From Anabaena sp. WA102 (lineage in GTDB: Bacteria > Cyanobacteriota > Cyanobacteriia > Cyanobacteriales > Nostocaceae), in assembly GCF_001277295.1 (NCBI RefSeq), contig NZ_CP011456.1:3484001-3548000 (forward strand): 64,000 nucleotides of DNA, read 5' to 3'. The stretch's first letter is position 1. Each line of letters opens with the position of its first letter. The notes beneath the pieces were generated by a model. That model was given only the letters and a program-made list of their open reading frames with translations, was not told where the DNA came from and ran no database searches. A program made the position numbers and the translations under genes. Shown piece after piece: positions 43,861 to 52,607 of the stretch.

Positions 43861-44868
43861 ATGAACAGTAAATTAAATTCTCCTAAACATTGCTTAGTCA
43901 CTGGTGCTGCTGGTTTTATTGGTAGCCACTTGTGTGATCTCCTCCTCAAATCAGGTCATAGTGTCGTTGGTTTAGATAATTTGGTGACAGGAAGAACGGC
44001 TAATTTAAAAGTGGCTCAAACCTATTCCACATTTACATTTATTGAGCAAGATGTTGCTGATATTTCCCCATCCATATTAACAGATATTGACTGGGTATTT
44101 CATTTAGCAGGATTAGCTGATTTAGTTCCCTCAATCCAAAATCCAGGAGCATATTATCATGCCAATTTACATAGTACATTCGTCCTTTTAGAAGCTTGTC
44201 GTACTGCTAAAATCCAAAAATTTATCTACACAGCTTCTTCCACTTGCTATGGTATTCCTAATCAATATCCCACATCAGAAACCTATCCTTGTCATCCTAA
44301 ACATCCATACGGCTTAACAAAATATTTAGGTGAACAATTAGTCATGCACTGGGCGCAAGTTTATCAACTTCCAGCCCTTTCTTTACGATTGTTTAATGTG
44401 TATGGACCAAGATCCAGAACCACAGGAGCTTATGGTGCAGTATTTGGCGTATTTTTAGCTCAAAAACTAGCGAAAACCCCTTTTACTGTTGTTGGAGATG
44501 GAATGCAAACGAGAGATTTTACCTTCGTTAGTGATGTAGTAGCAGCCTTTATCAAAGCTGCTGAATCGGATATTACCGGGGAAATTATTAATATTGGTTC
44601 TGGTAAATCTGAAAGCGTTTTAACACTGGTGAAATTATTAGCAGGAGAAATTACTCACATTCCCAAACGCCCAGGAGAACCGGATTGTACTTGGGCTGAT
44701 ATTACTAAAGCTACGACTCTTTTAAAATGGCAACCTCAAGTACCTTTAAGTCAAGGTGTAAGTGAAATGTTAGCCAATATTGAACTTTGGCGAGATGCTC
44801 CAGTTTGGACACCAGAAACAATTCAGCAAGAGACAAAATCGTGGTTTGAGCATTTAGGAAAGGAATAA
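43861..44868 (+). CDS. NDP-sugar epimerase/dehydratase (extended SDR)
   Basis: A 335-residue enzyme with HCLVTGAAGFIGSHLCDLLL (NAD site), the Ser/Tyr/Lys centre in YTASSTCYGIP and HPYGLTKYLGEQL, and LRLFNVYGPRSR. It resembles UDP-glucose/UDP-GlcNAc C4-epimerases. The stop is 2 bp before the YjbQ-family gene, which is 2 bp before the aminotransferase: a tight three-gene operon. Confidence 0.87.
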   Translation: MNSKLNSPKHCLVTGAAGFIGSHLCDLLLKSGHSVVGLDNLVTGRTANLKVAQTYSTFTFIEQDVADISPSILTDIDWVFHLAGLADLVPSIQNPGAYYHANLHSTFVLLEACRTAKIQKFIYTASSTCYGIPNQYPTSETYPCHPKHPYGLTKYLGEQLVMHWAQVYQLPALSLRLFNVYGPRSRTTGAYGAVFGVFLAQKLAKTPFTVVGDGMQTRDFTFVSDVVAAFIKAAESDITGEIINIGSGKSESVLTLVKLLAGEITHIPKRPGEPDCTWADITKATTLLKWQPQVPLSQGVSEMLANIELWRDAPVWTPETIQQETKSWFEHLGKE

Positions 44869-44870
44869 AA

Positions 44871-45293
44871 ATGACCAACTCATCTATAAGACTTGACCAA
44901 CAATCAATCAAGGTACAAACTACTGGTAAATCTCTATGTCAAATTACGCCCCAAGTCCAAGCAGTCATTACAGAATCGGGAATTACAGCAGGAATTTGTA
45001 ACCTTTTTATCCGTCATACTTCCGCCAGTTTATTGATTCAAGAAGAAGATGCCAAACCCGACGTGGAAACCTTTTTTGCGAAGTTAGTTCCCGAAAATGG
45101 TCAATATCTTTTAGCCGGACAAGGTTTAGATGATATGCCGGCACATATTCGCTCTGCCCTTACCCATACCTCTGAACAAGTTCCGATTGCTCAAGGTCTT
45201 TTGCAGCTAGGACGTTTACAAGATATTTATATCTGGGAACATCGTCAGTCTGGTTACATCCGTGAAGTCGTTATCAATATATTGGGATATTAA
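44871..45293 (+). CDS. YjbQ/UPF0047 family protein
   Basis: A 140-residue single-domain protein with NLFIRHTSASLLIQEEDAKP, DDMPAHIRSALTHTSEQVP and GRLQDIYIWEHRQSGYIREV, all diagnostic of UPF0047. Some members show weak thiamine-phosphate synthase activity; biological role unknown. The placement between an epimerase and an aminotransferase, with 2-bp gaps, is unusual. Confidence 0.9.
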   Translation: MTNSSIRLDQQSIKVQTTGKSLCQITPQVQAVITESGITAGICNLFIRHTSASLLIQEEDAKPDVETFFAKLVPENGQYLLAGQGLDDMPAHIRSALTHTSEQVPIAQGLLQLGRLQDIYIWEHRQSGYIREVVINILGY

Positions 45294-45295
45294 AA

Positions 45296-46417
45296 ATGTC
45301 ACAACTATTAACCATTAATCAAATACCCTTCGTTAATCTTAAAAGTCAACACGCTGCCATAAAGTCTGAGTTACTAGCAGCAATGGGTGAAGTCCTTGAT
45401 GATGGCAACTTTATTTTAGGCGAGCAAGTTGCAGAGTTTGAGCGTCAGTTTGCTCAATTGTGTGGCGTTCGTTATGCAGTTGGTGTTAATTCTGGGACAG
45501 ATGCCTTAATTTTTGCACTCAAAGCACTTGGTATTCGTTCTGGTGATGAAGTTATTACTGTCCCTAATTCTTTCGTGGCTTCAGCTACCTGTATTCGCAT
45601 ACTTGGTGCTAAACCTGTATTCGTTGATGTGGGCGATGATTACAATATTGATCCAACTAAAATCGCCACAGCTATTACTCCCAAAACAAAGGCAATTATC
45701 CCTGTACATCTGACGGGAAGACCTTGTAACATGAAACCAATTTTAGATATTGCCCAGGAAAATGGAATAGCTGTAGTGGAGGATGCCGCCCAATCTGTAC
45801 TGGCTGAGTATCAAGGTCAACGAGTAGGTTCTTTGGGAATAGTGGGTTGTTTCAGTTTACACCCCCTGAAAAACTTAAATGCTTGTGGAGATGGAGGAGT
45901 AATAGTAACGGATGATTCCGAACTGTATGACCAGTTAAAAATTATGCGGAATATTGGTTTACGAACTCGTGATGACTGTGTGATGTGGTCTCATAATTCT
46001 CGCTTAGATACTCTACAAGCAGCTATTCTGTTAGTTAAATTGCGTTACCTCCAGGAATGGACACAGCAACGTCAAGAAAATGCTCACTATTACCAAAGTC
46101 AACTTGCGGGTATTCCTCAAATCATAATGCCATGGGAACGAGAGTGGGAAAAATGCGTTTACCACACCTTTGTTATTCAAGCTGAACGGCGTGATCAATT
46201 GCGTCAATTTTTGAGCGATCGCGGTATCGGTACAGCAATTCATTATCCAGTGCCAATTCATCTATCTACAGCAGGTAAAGAATTAAGCTATCCAGCAGGG
46301 AGTTTTCCTGTCGCAGAAATGCAAGCAAGCCGCATCCTGAGTTTACCTATTTACCCAGGACTAACCGTTCAGGAACTTGAGCAAGTTTGTGAAAACATTA
46401 AGTTATTCTATCAATAA
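45296..46417 (+). CDS. DegT/DnrJ/EryC1 sugar aminotransferase
   Basis: A 373-residue PLP enzyme that aminates keto-sugars. Visible are VGVNSGTDALIFALKALGIR, VEDAAQSVLAEYQGQRVGS and the PLP-lysine motif FSLHPLKNLNACGDGGVI. It acts on NDP-keto-sugars or, in relatives such as NtdA, on keto-sugar phosphates. Together with the epimerase, SDR and NtdB-like phosphatase it argues for an amino-sugar product. Start chosen 2 bp after the preceding stop (ATGTCACAACTATTAACC). Confidence 0.9.
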   Translation: MSQLLTINQIPFVNLKSQHAAIKSELLAAMGEVLDDGNFILGEQVAEFERQFAQLCGVRYAVGVNSGTDALIFALKALGIRSGDEVITVPNSFVASATCIRILGAKPVFVDVGDDYNIDPTKIATAITPKTKAIIPVHLTGRPCNMKPILDIAQENGIAVVEDAAQSVLAEYQGQRVGSLGIVGCFSLHPLKNLNACGDGGVIVTDDSELYDQLKIMRNIGLRTRDDCVMWSHNSRLDTLQAAILLVKLRYLQEWTQQRQENAHYYQSQLAGIPQIIMPWEREWEKCVYHTFVIQAERRDQLRQFLSDRGIGTAIHYPVPIHLSTAGKELSYPAGSFPVAEMQASRILSLPIYPGLTVQELEQVCENIKLFYQ

Positions 46418-46525
46418 ATAAGCCTCAAATTTTCTTCACTTTTGACTTGCTGTTGTGCATTTTGAATGCACGACAGCTTACCCTCTAAGCTATACACATC
46501 ATTTCTAAAATCCAAAATCTAAAAT

Positions 46526-47362
46526 ATGCTAAAGTCTAACATTAATTCACTAAATATTGGCTGTGCTGCTTGGGGCTGGAGAGAAGTGGAAATACCTGAA
46601 TATTTCCACTGGATAGCTAACCAAGGCATTCGTTCAGTAGAAGTGAATGCTCATCCCCAAGCACCCAAACATCTTTTACATGATGGTGATGATCAAGCAG
46701 TATCTAAAATTGCTGATTGGGCTAAAGAAGCAGGAGTAGATATTATTTGTATAGCAGGAAGAAATAATTTTACACTCTCAGATGCAAATGAGTTAGAAAC
46801 AGAAATTAAAAGAGTAGAGCGTTTTGTTGATAGTGCTGAAAAATTAGGGGCAAAATTTGTCAGATTATTGTCTGGTGATCACAGAAATGATTATATTCTC
46901 CCAGATGTTTTTCCTCTGTTGCATTATGCTTTTAATAAAATCGGTGATTACGCCGAAGAACGAGGAATTCAAATAACGATTGAAAATCATGGTGGACCAA
47001 CTGCAACCGGACAAAGAGTGGCCAGAATGATGGAAGGTATTAAAAGTCCTGCTGTTGGTATTAACTATGATCCCGCTAATTTTTTGAATCAGGGAACTGA
47101 TCCTTTGATGGCACTCCGCTATATTCTTCCTTGGGTAAATTATAGTCATTGGAAAGATGTGCAATGGGTTAATGGTAGTCCTCAATTCTGTGCTTTTGGA
47201 GAGGGAGAAATTGTCTGGGAACCGATTATTAAAGAACTATTAAATGCAGGTTATCAGGGATATTGGGTGGTTGAATATGAAGAAACATCAGATGTTGAGC
47301 AGGGAACGAAAGAGAGTTTAAATAACTTGTCTCAAGTATTACAAAAATTTGCCGTTGTCTAA
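46526..47362 (+). CDS. TIM-barrel sugar isomerase/epimerase (AP-endonuclease-2-like)
   Basis: A 278-residue xylose-isomerase-like TIM-barrel protein: GCAAWGWREVEIPEYFHWIA, ITIENHGGPTATGQRVARMM (Glu/His metal site), VGINYDPANFLNQGTDP and WVVEYEETSDVEQGT. The conserved Glu, Asp, His and Glu would bind a divalent metal. Members isomerise or epimerise keto-sugars or inososes. Substrate not predictable, but consistent with a keto-sugar step in the cluster. Confidence 0.85.
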   Translation: MLKSNINSLNIGCAAWGWREVEIPEYFHWIANQGIRSVEVNAHPQAPKHLLHDGDDQAVSKIADWAKEAGVDIICIAGRNNFTLSDANELETEIKRVERFVDSAEKLGAKFVRLLSGDHRNDYILPDVFPLLHYAFNKIGDYAEERGIQITIENHGGPTATGQRVARMMEGIKSPAVGINYDPANFLNQGTDPLMALRYILPWVNYSHWKDVQWVNGSPQFCAFGEGEIVWEPIIKELLNAGYQGYWVVEYEETSDVEQGTKESLNNLSQVLQKFAVV

Positions 47363-47399
47363 GTTTATTTCATTATTTTCATCAGGGGTTAGTAATTAA

Positions 47400-48155
47400 A
47401 TGTCATTTTCTTTAGATGGTCATGTGGCCTTAGTTACAGGAAGTTCTGCTGGTTTAGGGAAAGCGATCGCTCTCAAATTGGGACAAGCAGGTGCTAAGGT
47501 AGCAATCAATTACAGCAATAACGAATCACGGGCTAAACAGGCTTTAGCTGAACTTGAACAACAAGGTTGCCAAGCTATTTTGGTTCGTGGGGATGTTACC
47601 CAAGAAGAAGATGTAGCAGCAATTTATGAAGCGATCGCCTCTCAACTGGGTGCAGTAGATATTTTGGTGTTAAATGCCACAGGAAACCAACCCCAGATCC
47701 CCTTTGAGGAATACACCTGGCAAGATTTCCAAACCATGCTGGATTTTTTTATCAAAAGTCCCTACTTATTAACTCGTATTTGTTTACCCTCCATGAAACA
47801 AAAACAATGGGGACGAATTATTAATATTAGTAGTGACGTTTGTTTCCGCTCAGTTAATAACTTCAGTGCTTACGTTACTGCCAAAAATGGACAACTGGGA
47901 TTTACACGCAGCATGGCCACCGAATTAGCGCCTTTTGGTATTACAGTTAATGCAGTTGCTCCCGGTTGGATACCCGTAGAACGCCATGAAAACGTTCCTC
48001 AAGAAAAAAAAGACGCTTACCAAGTCAGAATTCCCATGCAGCAATGGGGTACTCCACAGGATATTACTGAAGCAGTGCTTTATTTCGCCAGTCATGAGTC
48101 CAGATTTGTTACAGGGCAATATTTATGTATTAACGGTGGCTTTACTCTTATGTAA
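47400..48155 (+). CDS. Classical short-chain dehydrogenase/reductase
   Basis: A 251-residue SDR with cofactor motif ALVTGSSAGLGKAIALKLG, NATG in place of NNAG, the catalytic Ser in RIINISSDVCF and Tyr-Lys in AYVTAKNGQLG; C-terminal FVTGQYLCINGGFTL. It would oxidise or reduce a hydroxyl/keto group. Being 37 bp after the TIM-barrel gene, it may provide or remove a keto-sugar for the isomerase and aminotransferase. Confidence 0.9.
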   Translation: MSFSLDGHVALVTGSSAGLGKAIALKLGQAGAKVAINYSNNESRAKQALAELEQQGCQAILVRGDVTQEEDVAAIYEAIASQLGAVDILVLNATGNQPQIPFEEYTWQDFQTMLDFFIKSPYLLTRICLPSMKQKQWGRIINISSDVCFRSVNNFSAYVTAKNGQLGFTRSMATELAPFGITVNAVAPGWIPVERHENVPQEKKDAYQVRIPMQQWGTPQDITEAVLYFASHESRFVTGQYLCINGGFTLM

Positions 48156-48289
48156 ATATGATTAAGACTGATTGAGTTATAAACAATTCAGCTTTTTCAG
48201 GATTACACAAAAAATACCAAAAATATGGCGTTTCATAATTGCGGAATGTGGGATGTAATATATCAAACATTCTGACTCATGACTCTTGA

Positions 48290-49147
48290 TTATTTAATAA
48301 GTGTTTTTAATACAGATAATATTCCTTTAGCATATTCATTTTCTGCTATTTGAAAATGTAATTTCCTAGCTTCGCTGGTTGCATTTCCAACTAAATAACC
48401 ATGTCTAACAGTTTGCAGCATTTCAATATCATTACCACTTTCACCAAAAGCTATGGAGTTTTGATAACTTACATTTGTCTGCTGTAAAATAAAATTAACT
48501 ATATGTTTTTTACCTGTCCCTGATGGGATAAAATCAACATCATAGCAATTGTTTGGATCTCCAGATAAAGGATTTGCTTGACTAATATTTACTTGAATAC
48601 CAGCTTTTTTCACTAACTCTTTTATCTTCAAAATTGCCTGATTATCAATTAGATCATTTTGTTGATGGTAATAGTAATTCTTTAAAAAAGGACAATCTGC
48701 TATTTGAGGTTGTGGTGTCAAGTGTATATTATCTAATTTTAAAAAACTAACTAAGTTATTAACTAAATTCTCAGAGAATCCAGTTTTCATGAGATTGTTT
48801 TCCCATATTTTATCTTTTTCAGCGTATTGGTTTTGATTGAAGTAGATTAGTTCAGTCCCTAAACTACTAGCAATAAAATGAGGTAATAATGTCAAACCAC
48901 ATTTATTTATTTTATCAAAAACTGAAGTTAAACTACTACCAGTAACCCAACCAAAAAAGATTTGTTTCTGATATGTTTCATTTAATAAATACTCCTCAAG
49001 TTCTTTGAGATCATTTTTATAATCCTCTCTATTTTGATGAGCAAGATAAGTTTCATCAAAATCTGTAAAAACAACGTATTTTGGTTCTGGGACAGAAGGT
49101 AACAGTTTTATATTATGTTTGCAATATTTCATATAATGCTTATACAT
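48290..49147 (-). CDS. HAD-IIB phosphatase resembling kanosamine-6-phosphate phosphatase NtdB
   Basis: A 285-residue HAD with motif I VVFTDFDETYLAHQNREDY, motif II FFGWVTGSSLTSVFDKI, cap segment PHFIASSLGTELIYFN, NPLSGDPNNCYDVDFIPSGT and motif IV AFGESGNDIEMLQTVRHGYL. The DFDETY start and GDP..YDVDFIP.GTGK block resemble Bacillus NtdB as I remember it. It converges with the SDR gene at the end of the sugar cluster. Probably dephosphorylates a (possibly amino-) sugar phosphate; that is inference. Confidence 0.8.
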   Translation of the reverse strand: MYKHYMKYCKHNIKLLPSVPEPKYVVFTDFDETYLAHQNREDYKNDLKELEEYLLNETYQKQIFFGWVTGSSLTSVFDKINKCGLTLLPHFIASSLGTELIYFNQNQYAEKDKIWENNLMKTGFSENLVNNLVSFLKLDNIHLTPQPQIADCPFLKNYYYHQQNDLIDNQAILKIKELVKKAGIQVNISQANPLSGDPNNCYDVDFIPSGTGKKHIVNFILQQTNVSYQNSIAFGESGNDIEMLQTVRHGYLVGNATSEARKLHFQIAENEYAKGILSVLKTLIK

Positions 49148-49335
49148 ATTATTTTATTTTTTGTGAGATTCGGGCGAAAAGACTTTATATTTTACATTCT
49201 ATTATAGCCCACATTCAGCAGGTAAAACCAGAAAAAAGGTATTTTAATCATTCTCATCAATTGACAATTAAGTTTTTTCAGCGTGCCTTTCGTTAGGTAT
49301 AAGCAAGTTTTTTAGCTTTTATTGTTATCGTAGTA
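49148..49335. other. Spacer between the NtdB-like gene and family A copy 5
   Basis: No gene. AT-rich, must carry the promoter of the minus-strand phosphatase gene. No repeat or hairpin of note until the family A element at 49336. Confidence 0.4.
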
Positions 49336-49461
49336 AGTAGGTTGGCGTTGAAAATTGTCGTTATGGCAAGGCAAAAGGCAAGAGGCAAGAGGCAAGAGTG
49401 AAGAGGGTTTGGGCGATTTTACGTTTCTTTACACAGTTTGGTTTTATTGTGTTCACCTACT
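49336..49461 (+). mobile_element. Family A miniature element, copy 5
   Basis: 126 bp with AGTAGGT ends, TA on both sides (49334-49335, 49462-49463); matches copies 1 and 3. It lies downstream of the Ycf55-type gene, in the same orientation as copy 6 on its other side. Confidence 0.93.
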
Positions 49462-49539
49462 TACATACGCGAACAAAATATTTTTGAATTCACCCCCTAT
49501 ATCCCCTTAACCGAGCAGTATTGAATGACTAATGACTAA

Positions 49540-51240
49540 TTACCTATTCTTCCGTTGTCCTTTTTCTGACAAAGAAACACTACCAATTCCTTGCAAAATA
49601 CCTCTACCAACTAAACCTAAACCCTTACCGACTATTTGAGTAAGGACGAAAACAATTCCAGTTCCTAAAAACCCTACCAATGATTGGATACGTGGAGAAA
49701 TAGCATCCCGAAATTCCAGTATTAATGTTACCCCTAAAGGAATACCGGAAAGTTGAGCTAATTCTTGATTTCGAGGAGCATAAATTGATATTTTCGTAAT
49801 TCCACGGGGGGAGAAAACAAAGAACTCATAGCGACTTTCAAAAATAGTTTGTGCTTCAGTTATATATTGATATAATTGATATTTCCAAGATAGATTATTT
49901 CTGAACTTCTCAATTTCCCTAGTAGAAATCATTTGCCAGTTATAAAAATTTTGTTTAATACTTTCCTCATCTGCTAAGTTATTTAGTAATGGTTGAATTA
50001 CAGCATTAGCTATATGAATCAATAAATTCTCTAAAATTAATAATGCTTGTGATTGAGATTCTTTAGTTCCTGCTGGGTAAGAAACATTATCAATATATAA
50101 ATCTGTCAGTAATAGTAAATAAGACAATAACTCAAATAATAACGGCACTTTATTAATAATTTCTGTTTGCAAATCTGTATTTTTATCTAATAAAAACTTA
50201 ACTAAATTTATTTCTTGTTTGTCTAAAATAATCCGAGAATAATTACCAAAAAATTCCGTAATAGCAAATTTCCATAAATCTAGAGAAATCTGATTTTGTA
50301 AATTAAATAGCTGATTTTTATCGAAATTAAAAGTATGTATTTCTTCCACCTGGGTAAAAAATTTCCTCAGAATAATATAAAGCAACTCTCGCTTTTTATT
50401 TTCTCGGAGAATATCAATTTCTAAAGGTGTATTAGTAAGATTTTCTAAAGAAAATTGCAATTTATTTAAACATAAAGTAAATAATTCAGATTGCAGTTGT
50501 CGAGAACTAACTATAGGTGGTATATTAATTGATGGTCTTACATCCGCATCTAGTTTAATGATATTATCCTGATTCTGAATACTGAAGGATAGTAATTGGT
50601 TTTCTGGGGGTGGTTTTTGTCTTTCTTTCGGTATTGTCAATAAGTGATTAACAACCCAGCGAGCGGCTAGAAGTTCGCGTCGCTGTCCTGCTAAAATTGC
50701 TTTATTTAATAAAGGTATTCCTGGTATTTTTAATTTTTCTGTGACTAGATTAATAGCTTGATCAATATTATTAATTCCTGAATTTTGTAAATTATTTCGC
50801 AACTTCGCAAATGGCAAAGGAGAATTAATGATTACTGGTTCTGTGAACCAATAATAACCACCATTAGCAACTTCTTGAAGAATGGGGACTAATTGAGAAA
50901 TTGATATCCCTTTAGGACAATAACCATTTATTCCTATTGCTTTTGCCGCAATGAGCATTTCTGGTTGGGATTTTGAACTTAAAAGTAATATAGGTATGTG
51001 GGGATATAAAGCTTTTAGTTGTTTACAGAACTGCAAACCCAATTGTTCATTCCCTAATTCTAAAATGATTAATTTAATTTGCTGAGAATTTACTTGCGCT
51101 AAAACCTGTAAAGCTGCGGTATCTGTGGCAACGTCTGCTATAACTTGTAAATTAGGAATAGCTTCCAGTGTTACCTTTAGTCCTAAACGGAAAATTGGAT
51201 CTGGGTCAATTAATAAGAATTGTAAAAGGCGATCGCTCAT
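49540..51240 (-). CDS. Response regulator with Ycf55/DUF3685 domain
   Basis: A 566-residue protein. Residues about 7-125 are a receiver domain (FLLIDPDPIFRLGLKVTLEA, phospho-Asp region LIILELGNEQ, IPILLLSSKS, GYCPKGIS). The phosphoacceptor position reads Glu (LELG) rather than Asp. The remainder is the DUF3685/Ycf55 domain, known in cyanobacteria and red-algal plastids, with a hydrophobic C-terminal stretch VGFLGTGIVFVLTQIVGKGL. Function unknown. Family A elements sit on both sides of this gene. Confidence 0.82.
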   Translation of the reverse strand: MSDRLLQFLLIDPDPIFRLGLKVTLEAIPNLQVIADVATDTAALQVLAQVNSQQIKLIILELGNEQLGLQFCKQLKALYPHIPILLLSSKSQPEMLIAAKAIGINGYCPKGISISQLVPILQEVANGGYYWFTEPVIINSPLPFAKLRNNLQNSGINNIDQAINLVTEKLKIPGIPLLNKAILAGQRRELLAARWVVNHLLTIPKERQKPPPENQLLSFSIQNQDNIIKLDADVRPSINIPPIVSSRQLQSELFTLCLNKLQFSLENLTNTPLEIDILRENKKRELLYIILRKFFTQVEEIHTFNFDKNQLFNLQNQISLDLWKFAITEFFGNYSRIILDKQEINLVKFLLDKNTDLQTEIINKVPLLFELLSYLLLLTDLYIDNVSYPAGTKESQSQALLILENLLIHIANAVIQPLLNNLADEESIKQNFYNWQMISTREIEKFRNNLSWKYQLYQYITEAQTIFESRYEFFVFSPRGITKISIYAPRNQELAQLSGIPLGVTLILEFRDAISPRIQSLVGFLGTGIVFVLTQIVGKGLGLVGRGILQGIGSVSLSEKGQRKNR

Positions 51241-51275
51241 TTTTACAAGAGATTTGATTCCTGATTTTTAGGCTA

Positions 51276-51401
51276 AGTAGGTTGGCGTTGAAAATTGTTG
51301 TTATGGCAAGGCAAGAGGCAAAAGGCAAGAGGCAAGAGGCAAGAGGGTTTGGGCGATTTTACGTTTCTTTACACAGTTTGGTTTTATTGTGTTCACCTAC
51401 T
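51276..51401 (+). mobile_element. Family A miniature element, copy 6
   Basis: 126 bp, TA-flanked, AGTAGGT ends. The interior differs in a few positions (AAAATTGTTGTTATGGC and rearranged GGCAAGA repeats). It lies 35 bp upstream of the Ycf55-type gene start, so it probably sits in that gene's promoter region. Confidence 0.93.
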
Positions 51402-51420
51402 TAGTTTAAATTCTCAATTC

Positions 51421-51867
51421 CTAATCATTCACTTTGTCACGATAACCATAAAAGTTAATTGTATATTCAGAAATCTTAATTCCTGTCTGTGCTTCTACTT
51501 GACGTAACAACTCTTCGGGTAATTCTATCTGCACATCTAAAATCTGATTTGTATCTATACAGTTAACATGACTATGGGAATCACTATTATTTCCATATAA
51601 TCGTCCATCACCATGTTCAATACACTCTATAATACTCTGGCTAGATAAAGCTTCTAGATTTTGATATACCGAAGTATGTCCAATTTCTTTACCTTCTTTA
51701 TTGAGTCGATCATAAATCTCCCTAGCAGAAAGATGCTCTTTCACTTGCCAAAGCAACTCCAGTATAAAGCGTCGCTGACGACTGACACGCATTCCCAACA
51801 TTTGACACCTATCCAAAGCATCTTCTAAGGAACGAATAGGTTTAAGACAACTTCCTTGCTTGTACAT
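51421..51867 (-). CDS. Fur-family regulator, PerR/FurC-like
   Basis: A 148-residue Fur protein. The winged helix has LGMRVSRQRRFILELLWQVK, REIYDRLNKEGKEIGHTSVY and QNLEALSSQSIIECIEHGDG; the dimer/metal part has SHSHVNCIDTNQILDVQIEL. No CxxC structural-zinc pairs are visible. By recollection it resembles FurC (PerR) of Anabaena more than FurA or FurB/Zur. It would repress peroxide-defence genes using Fe/Mn. Lies divergent from the crr6 gene. Confidence 0.87.
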   Translation of the reverse strand: MYKQGSCLKPIRSLEDALDRCQMLGMRVSRQRRFILELLWQVKEHLSAREIYDRLNKEGKEIGHTSVYQNLEALSSQSIIECIEHGDGRLYGNNSDSHSHVNCIDTNQILDVQIELPEELLRQVEAQTGIKISEYTINFYGYRDKVND

Positions 51868-52113
51868 ATTTCAGGTTGTGAATTCTAGAAATTGGAAATC
51901 AATTCAAAATACCTTCACGACAGGACTCACTCCCGCAAAATTAAAGAACACTTTGCCTTTTGCCTGTTTACTAATTTATGATATTCCGAATCTAAAACAA
52001 ACTCATAACAACTTTATCTTAAAATTCCTCCCAATGTCTACCTCAAGTGGTTAAAAAACTGTTACTGTGAATTGTCAACACTGTTGAGTAAGTAAGTATC
52101 TATCTATCAGTCC

Positions 52114-52599
52114 ATGACAATCACAATCACCCTCAACAACGATTCTATTTATAGTTTAGATGTATCACCTGCCTTAATGGTGATTGAACCACTGCTGCAA
52201 GCAGGAAATATTTGCTCCTATGAACAGCAACTACGTCTAGAAATTAATTATGAACAGGAAGAAAATGATCCACGGGAGTTATCGGAAATTCCCGAGGTAA
52301 GACTATGGTTTGTGCGTCTTGATGCCAAGTATCCTTGGTTACCATTTTTACTAGACTGGAAAGCCGGAGAATTATCTAGATACGCAGCAATGTTAGTACC
52401 TCATCAGTTTAGTTCTAAAGAAGGTATCCAGTACAACCCCGAAGCCTTAGAAATATTTTTGATGCACAAAATCTTTATTTTAAGTGATTGGTTGTACAAA
52501 CAAGATATTGTTAGTCCATCTCGACTCAAATCCTTAGCGCAAATTCTGGGCTATGAATTAGATGATGCTTTCTTTGAAATGATTGAAAAAACTAATTAA
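52114..52599 (+). CDS. crr6: CRR6-family NDH-1 assembly factor (DUF1817)
   Basis: A 161-residue soluble protein with NDPRELSEIPEVRLWFVRLD, AKYPWLPFLLDWKAGELSRY and AAMLVPHQFSSKEGIQYNPE, the CRR6 signature. CRR6 is needed for maturation of the NdhI subunit of the NDH-1 connecting arm, in cyanobacteria and chloroplasts. It functionally complements the NDH-1 operon at 4.6-9.7 kb, although unlinked. Confidence 0.92.
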   Translation: MTITITLNNDSIYSLDVSPALMVIEPLLQAGNICSYEQQLRLEINYEQEENDPRELSEIPEVRLWFVRLDAKYPWLPFLLDWKAGELSRYAAMLVPHQFSSKEGIQYNPEALEIFLMHKIFILSDWLYKQDIVSPSRLKSLAQILGYELDDAFFEMIEKTN

Positions 52600-52607
52600 T
52601 TTGGAAA

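Noticed and set aside
31743..49147. Known toxin or sunscreen pathway (saxitoxin, anatoxin, cylindrospermopsin, mycosporine)
   Set aside because: No PKS, NRPS, dehydroquinate-synthase-like or ATP-grasp genes of those pathways are present.
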